Shown in pieces: positions 60,393-64,000 of a stretch of 64,000 nucleotides of DNA. Numbering within the stretch: the first letter of the stretch is position 1; every line of letters begins with the position of its first letter. The notes below the pieces were generated by a model, which was not told where the DNA came from, ran no database searches, and worked only from the letters and a program-made list of their open reading frames with translations. Origin of the DNA: Enterovibrio paralichthyis (GTDB lineage Bacteria; Pseudomonadota; Gammaproteobacteria; Enterobacterales; Vibrionaceae); contig NZ_JAHUTS010000001.1 in NCBI RefSeq assembly GCF_019209835.1, forward strand, positions 372,001-436,000. The letters are read 5' to 3'. A program made the position numbers and the translations under genes.

Positions 60393-60914
60393 ATGGAAAA
60401 TGTTGCCCCTTTATTCGCCTGGAAACGCTTTACCCTGGAAGAAGAAACACTGACGCTGCCAAACGGCCTGACAACCAAGCATGTCACCCTTACCCACCCT
60501 GGTGCGGTACTGATTATTCCCATTACCGACAACAACACCCTGATACTGCTCAGACAATACCGTCCATCCATCAAGCAATGGATTTACGAGTTTCCCGCAG
60601 GCACGCTGGAAAGTGGTGAAGATATTGCCTTGTGCGCCCAACGCGAGTTGGCAGAAGAAGCCCAGTTACAGGCAAAGGAATGGCTGGCGTTGGGAGAAAG
60701 CATGCCTGCACCGGGATTTTGCAATGAAGTGCAATACCTCTTTGCAGCTAAGGGACTTTCTCCTTGCCACGCTGAAATGGATGACGATGAAGTGATTGAG
60801 GTGGTTGAATTCAGCATTGAGCAGGTAAAGGCGATGATTGCTGGCAACGAAATTCAGGACAGTAAAACCATCGTGGCATTCTGCCGTGCCCAATTACTTG
60901 GTCTGATCACATAG
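60393..60914 (+). CDS. NUDIX hydrolase
   Basis: 173 residues. The Nudix box is GTLESGEDIALCAQRELAEEAQL (G-x5-E-x7-REx2EE). Resembles ADP-ribose or nucleoside diphosphate hydrolases (AAYEFPAGxxE layout). Substrate unknown. Confidence 0.85.
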   Translation: MENVAPLFAWKRFTLEEETLTLPNGLTTKHVTLTHPGAVLIIPITDNNTLILLRQYRPSIKQWIYEFPAGTLESGEDIALCAQRELAEEAQLQAKEWLALGESMPAPGFCNEVQYLFAAKGLSPCHAEMDDDEVIEVVEFSIEQVKAMIAGNEIQDSKTIVAFCRAQLLGLIT

Positions 60915-60998
60915 CCAGTTGTTAACACAATCATTACATTGACATCCGACCAGTTGAGCGATTACGTTGGAGGCAAATCATAGCCTCAAGGATGAAGC

Positions 60999-61478
60999 AT
61001 GAAACAGTCACTTGCCCACGCCAACCGAATGCTCAAATTGTTCGGGTTTTTTAAAGTCCCGCTTATCTGGTATTGCCGCCCACGCATCCTGCAGCTAGAT
61101 GAAGAGCAGGTAAAAGTACTGATCCCCTTAAAGCGCCGTACCAAAAACCACCTAAACAGCATGTATTTTGGCACCCTGGCAGTGGGTGCCGATGTGGCGG
61201 GCGGTTTTATGGCAATGAGTAAAGCAGAAGCCCGCGGAAAAAGAATATCCCTGGCTTTCAAAGCTGTGACGGGAGAGTTTTTAAAACGTCCGGAAGCCGA
61301 TGTCATTTTTACCTGCAATGACGGCAAACTCATCGACAAGATGTTGGATGAAACCCTCGCTACCGGCGAGCGCGTTAACCAGCCCGTCCGGATCACTGCT
61401 ACTTGCCCCTCCCTTCATGGTGATGAACCCATGGCAGTATTTGACCTGACGCTTTCAGTAAAAGTCGCCCGCTCTTAG
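60999..61478 (+). CDS. DUF4442 hotdog-fold protein
   Basis: 159 residues. The segment RRTKNHLNSMYFGTLAVGADVAGGFMAM matches the DUF4442 family, a diverged acyl-CoA-thioesterase-like hotdog fold. Function unknown. Confidence 0.75.
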   Translation: MKQSLAHANRMLKLFGFFKVPLIWYCRPRILQLDEEQVKVLIPLKRRTKNHLNSMYFGTLAVGADVAGGFMAMSKAEARGKRISLAFKAVTGEFLKRPEADVIFTCNDGKLIDKMLDETLATGERVNQPVRITATCPSLHGDEPMAVFDLTLSVKVARS

Positions 61479-61618
61479 GATTCGAGACAAAGCCGACATT
61501 TTTCGGCTCTTTCCCGTCTATGAGAGAGCCATATTTTGCCCTTTCCCACTGATTCTCATTAGACTTATAACTAAACGACCTGACGTTGATGGTTGACGCA
61601 TTCTGGTGGAGAAGTGTT

Positions 61619-62809
61619 TTGACACAATCGAATACCAGCCTGTTACGGCCGGAAACCGCACCCGGTATTATTCTTATCATCAGCGCATTTGCTGCGTTGG
61701 TGTTAGCGAACTCTCCTCTCGCGCCTTACTACTTTTCCCTTCTGGACATGCCCGTCCACCTTAAAATTGGTGACTTAGATATCGAAAAAAACCTGCTGCT
61801 GTGGGTCAACGATGGTCTGATGGCACTGTTTTTTCTGCTGGTCGGGCTGGAAGTCAAGAGAGAACTAATTCAAGGTGCGCTTCGCAGCTTTAGCCGCGCC
61901 ATGTTCCCCGTCGTTGCTGCCATTGGGGGGATGGTCATCCCCGTTCTCATGTTTGTGCTATTTAATCACAACAACCCGGACGTCTTAGCAGGCTGGGCTA
62001 TCCCCTCAGCAACTGACATCGCTTTCACGCTGGGTGTGCTGGCATTGTTTGGCAGGCGGGCACCGGCCAACCTGAAAGTATTTCTGTTGGCGTTGGCGGT
62101 AATAGACGACTTGGGCGCCGTCGTGATTATTGCTGTTTTCTTTAACAGTGACCTTTCCGTGTTCTCGTTAACGCTCGCGGTTTTTGCTAGTGCGCTGTTG
62201 TTCTACATGAATGCAAAAAATGTCTCGCGTTTGACAGCCTACCTGTTGGTAGGCGCTATTCTTTGGGTCGCTGTGTTGAAATCAGGCGTTCATGCTACCG
62301 TGGCCGGGGTCATCGTCGGTTTTTCTATTCCACTTCGTGTCAGGGAACACAAGGTACGTAGTCCATTGCGGGATTTGGAACACGGCATTCACCCTTGGAG
62401 CAGTTTTGCCATCCTTCCCCTCTTTGCGTTTGCCAACTCTGGGGTTCCGTTAGCCAATTTCAGTATGGGTATGGTTTTCGAACCACTGGTATTAGGTATT
62501 GCTGTTGGCTTACTTGTCGGCAAACCCTTGGGGATCACGTTAGCCTGTTATCTTGCGGTGAAAGCAGGAATAGCCAATATGCCTCATGGTTTAACCTTCC
62601 ACCATGTGTTCGCGTCATCCATTCTATGTGGTATCGGATTCACCATGTCGATATTTATCACCACACTCGCCTTCCCCGGAACCGAAAACCAAGGCTTGGT
62701 TGATCTGTCCCGGATTGCAATTTTCATCGGTTCTATTCTGGCAGCATTGCTGGGTTACTTTGCCCTGACCCGTACCCTAAAACTCGAACACCGTATGGAT
62801 AAAAAGTAA
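61619..62809 (+). CDS. nhaA: Na+/H+ antiporter NhaA
   Basis: 396 residues from a TTG at 61619, which has GGAGA seven bases before it; an ATG at 61589 in frame would add ten residues. The length fits E. coli NhaA (388). Conserved segments include LFFLLVGLEVKRELIQG, ATDIAFTLGVLALFG, the ion-site pair in LAVIDDLGAVVI (two Asp), and CGIGFTMSIFI. Exports Na+ for two H+. Confidence 0.9.
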   Translation: MTQSNTSLLRPETAPGIILIISAFAALVLANSPLAPYYFSLLDMPVHLKIGDLDIEKNLLLWVNDGLMALFFLLVGLEVKRELIQGALRSFSRAMFPVVAAIGGMVIPVLMFVLFNHNNPDVLAGWAIPSATDIAFTLGVLALFGRRAPANLKVFLLALAVIDDLGAVVIIAVFFNSDLSVFSLTLAVFASALLFYMNAKNVSRLTAYLLVGAILWVAVLKSGVHATVAGVIVGFSIPLRVREHKVRSPLRDLEHGIHPWSSFAILPLFAFANSGVPLANFSMGMVFEPLVLGIAVGLLVGKPLGITLACYLAVKAGIANMPHGLTFHHVFASSILCGIGFTMSIFITTLAFPGTENQGLVDLSRIAIFIGSILAALLGYFALTRTLKLEHRMDKK

Positions 62810-63249
62810 AAAATTTTGTGGCATATTGCTGTTTGATGAGCGGGGTAAAAAGCCTAACCTGAGTCCTTTCAAAACCTGCATATTGACTTTTCCGGAAGCC
62901 GCATAGATTCAGCGATTAGCGAACTAGTCTACCGACTTATCAACTGTTTTTGTGGATAAAAAATCATTTATCCACACCCATTTTTATCTCTTAACTCACT
63001 GAAATTTCGCATTTTAAAATTCTCAAGCTTTCACCGAAGATAAAATGACAATTTTATTCTGTGAACCCATACAAGTTTTTAGGATGAAACAAGCCAATGA
63101 AATACAGGTGAATTTTCCGTAAAAGTACGACATGGACGCATGAAATTTTGTTGGAACAGATGGGGATATGAAAGGTGTTGATATTGGCAGGGGGAACAAA
63201 CAGAAACGCACAATGGCGTGAAAACCACGCCATATCGTGCATCTTTTAA
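62810..63249. other. Convergent intergenic region with paired DnaA boxes
   Basis: No gene is seen. At 62951-62959 TGTGGATAA and at 62968-62976 TTATCCACA are perfect DnaA boxes in inverted order, 8 bp apart. Both flanking genes end here, so it is not an ordinary promoter region. Confidence 0.6.
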
Positions 63250-64000
63250 TCAAGCCGCTGTAAGGCTCTCTACTTCTTTTACAATGGCATCCGCATGATG
63301 GTTCAACTGGCTAAACATTGGCTGGAAGTCTGTACTTTCACTGGCCTCATATTTCTCTATACTCAGGCACAGCTCTGCGAAGGATTTGGCGCCAATCATC
63401 GCTGCTGCACCTTTCATCCTATGCGCAATTTTTCGCACGGCAGCAATATCGTTATCCCTCAATGCCGCCTCAAACGCATCAATATCTGCTTGCTGGGATT
63501 TTAAATACTTAGCCAGAATCATCTGCATCATCTCAGCGCTGTCACCAATCTGGTCTTTCAATTGCGCCAGATCCAGATACTGGATGCTTTGCTCCAACGT
63601 GTTTTCAATGTGCGCTGCAGGTGCATCAGACGTTTCTTCTTCAAACATCGCGCTATCAGCGTCTTCAAATTCGGGCAGCTCCGACTGGGTTGACGGTACA
63701 TAGAGCATCATCAGGTTGACCAATTGATCTTTGGTGAAAGGCTTGGCCAAATGCGCATTCATTCCCGCCTGTAAGCAGCGTTCGGAGTCACCGGAAAGTG
63801 CGTTAGCGGTGACCGCAATAATTGGCACACTGGGATCGAACTGGCGGATTTTTTCCGTTGCTTCAAATCCGTCCATTTCCGGCATCTGGCAGTCCATCAA
63901 GATCAGATCAAATGGCGTCGCGCGGTGTTTTTCCAACGCTTCAAGACCGTTGTCAGCAATGGTTGATTTACACCCCAGCCCGTTTAATACCAATACCATT
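63250..64000 (-). CDS. Hybrid histidine kinase, C-terminal part (truncated by the window)
   Basis: The last 249 or so residues are visible. Receiver domain with phospho-Asp in LILMDCQMPEMDG and Lys in AKPFT, then an acidic linker and an Hpt domain with phospho-His (KIAHRMKGAAAMIGA). This is the C-terminal half of an ArcB/BarA-like hybrid sensor kinase. The gene runs off the right edge. Confidence 0.88.
   Translation of the reverse strand, partial: MVLVLNGLGCKSTIADNGLEALEKHRATPFDLILMDCQMPEMDGFEATEKIRQFDPSVPIIAVTANALSGDSERCLQAGMNAHLAKPFTKDQLVNLMMLYVPSTQSELPEFEDADSAMFEEETSDAPAAHIENTLEQSIQYLDLAQLKDQIGDSAEMMQMILAKYLKSQQADIDAFEAALRDNDIAAVRKIAHRMKGAAAMIGAKSFAELCLSIEKYEASESTDFQPMFSQLNHHADAIVKEVESLTAA

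Noticed and set aside
63023..63253. 76-residue leftward frame before the hybrid kinase end
   Set aside because: Overlaps the stop of the kinase and has low-complexity composition without start signals.
1..64000. tRNA, rRNA, CRISPR arrays and insertion sequences
   Set aside because: I saw no cloverleaf-like sequence, no spaced direct repeats of CRISPR type and no transposase gene anywhere in the window.

Overview
The window looks like the terminus (Ter) region of a Vibrionaceae chromosome, probably the secondary chromosome. The evidence for Vibrionaceae is gene content: a complete hutWXZ / tonB-exbBD / hutBCD haem-uptake locus with its TonB-dependent receptor, vxrABC-like two-component genes next to pntAB, a DUF368 undecaprenyl-phosphate translocase, a HlyU-family protein and YoaH. 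From memory, several homologues (pntAB, vxrAB, tonB1-hut, hutA) lie on V. cholerae chromosome 2. The evidence for the terminus is direct: a canonical XerCD dif site at 433-460 and nine perfect copies of the MatP site matS (GTGACRNYGTCAC) between 23.8 and 55.5 kb.

Positions 1-7342. A complete filamentous-phage (inovirus) genome of about 6.9 kb sits between the dif site (433-460) and a second dif-like site with a lengthened centre (7313-7342), as CTXphi-type phages do. It encodes a leftward HTH/DUF3693 regulator, then rightward: a small protein, a Rep protein, a DUF1293 (RstB-like) ssDNA-binding protein, small membrane/minor coat proteins, a major coat protein, a terminator, a glycine-rich pIII-like adsorption protein, a pVI-like protein and Zot (pI). 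A hairpin-rich origin region and a leftward DUF3653 regulator close it. No toxin cargo is visible. Left of dif (1-432) an inverted dif-like site 89 bp away and a XerC half-site suggest a second, older phage end.

Positions 7400-11450. Small accessory genes: DUF2726, several hypotheticals, zinc-ribbon proteins, an OmpA-family lipoprotein and a GDCCVxC-like protein.

Positions 11452-22878. Haem acquisition. The leftward arm is hutW-hutX-hutZ, the haem/haemoglobin receptor and an ABC exporter. The rightward arm is tonB-exbB-exbD-hutB-hutC-hutD. A Fur-like box lies in the divergent promoter region and another before the receptor. Together they form a pathway: receptor energised by TonB/ExbBD, periplasmic HutB, HutCD import, and cytoplasmic HutWXZ haem handling.

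Positions 23-49.2 kb. Mostly core metabolism and envelope: an oxidoreductase, ChrA, a LysR regulator, an acyltransferase, NAD synthesis (NadD-like/NadE), an HD hydrolase, YoaH, a FadL-like TraF protein, VxrABC-like signalling, PntAB, HlyU-family, a bile-acid-type transporter, a 5'-nucleotidase, a pirin, DUF4336, DUF368, and a copper/SCO/PCuAC operon.

Positions 49.3-64 kb. Lpp, an L,D-transpeptidase, MsrPQ, an AEC transporter, SgrR, an alpha/beta hydrolase, a DEAD-box helicase, a NUDIX hydrolase, DUF4442, NhaA, and the 3' part of a hybrid histidine kinase that runs off the right edge. Points of interest are a Fur-box-associated candidate small RNA (57.4-57.5 kb), a terminator-like hairpin divergent from sgrR, and an inverted pair of perfect DnaA boxes (62.95 kb).
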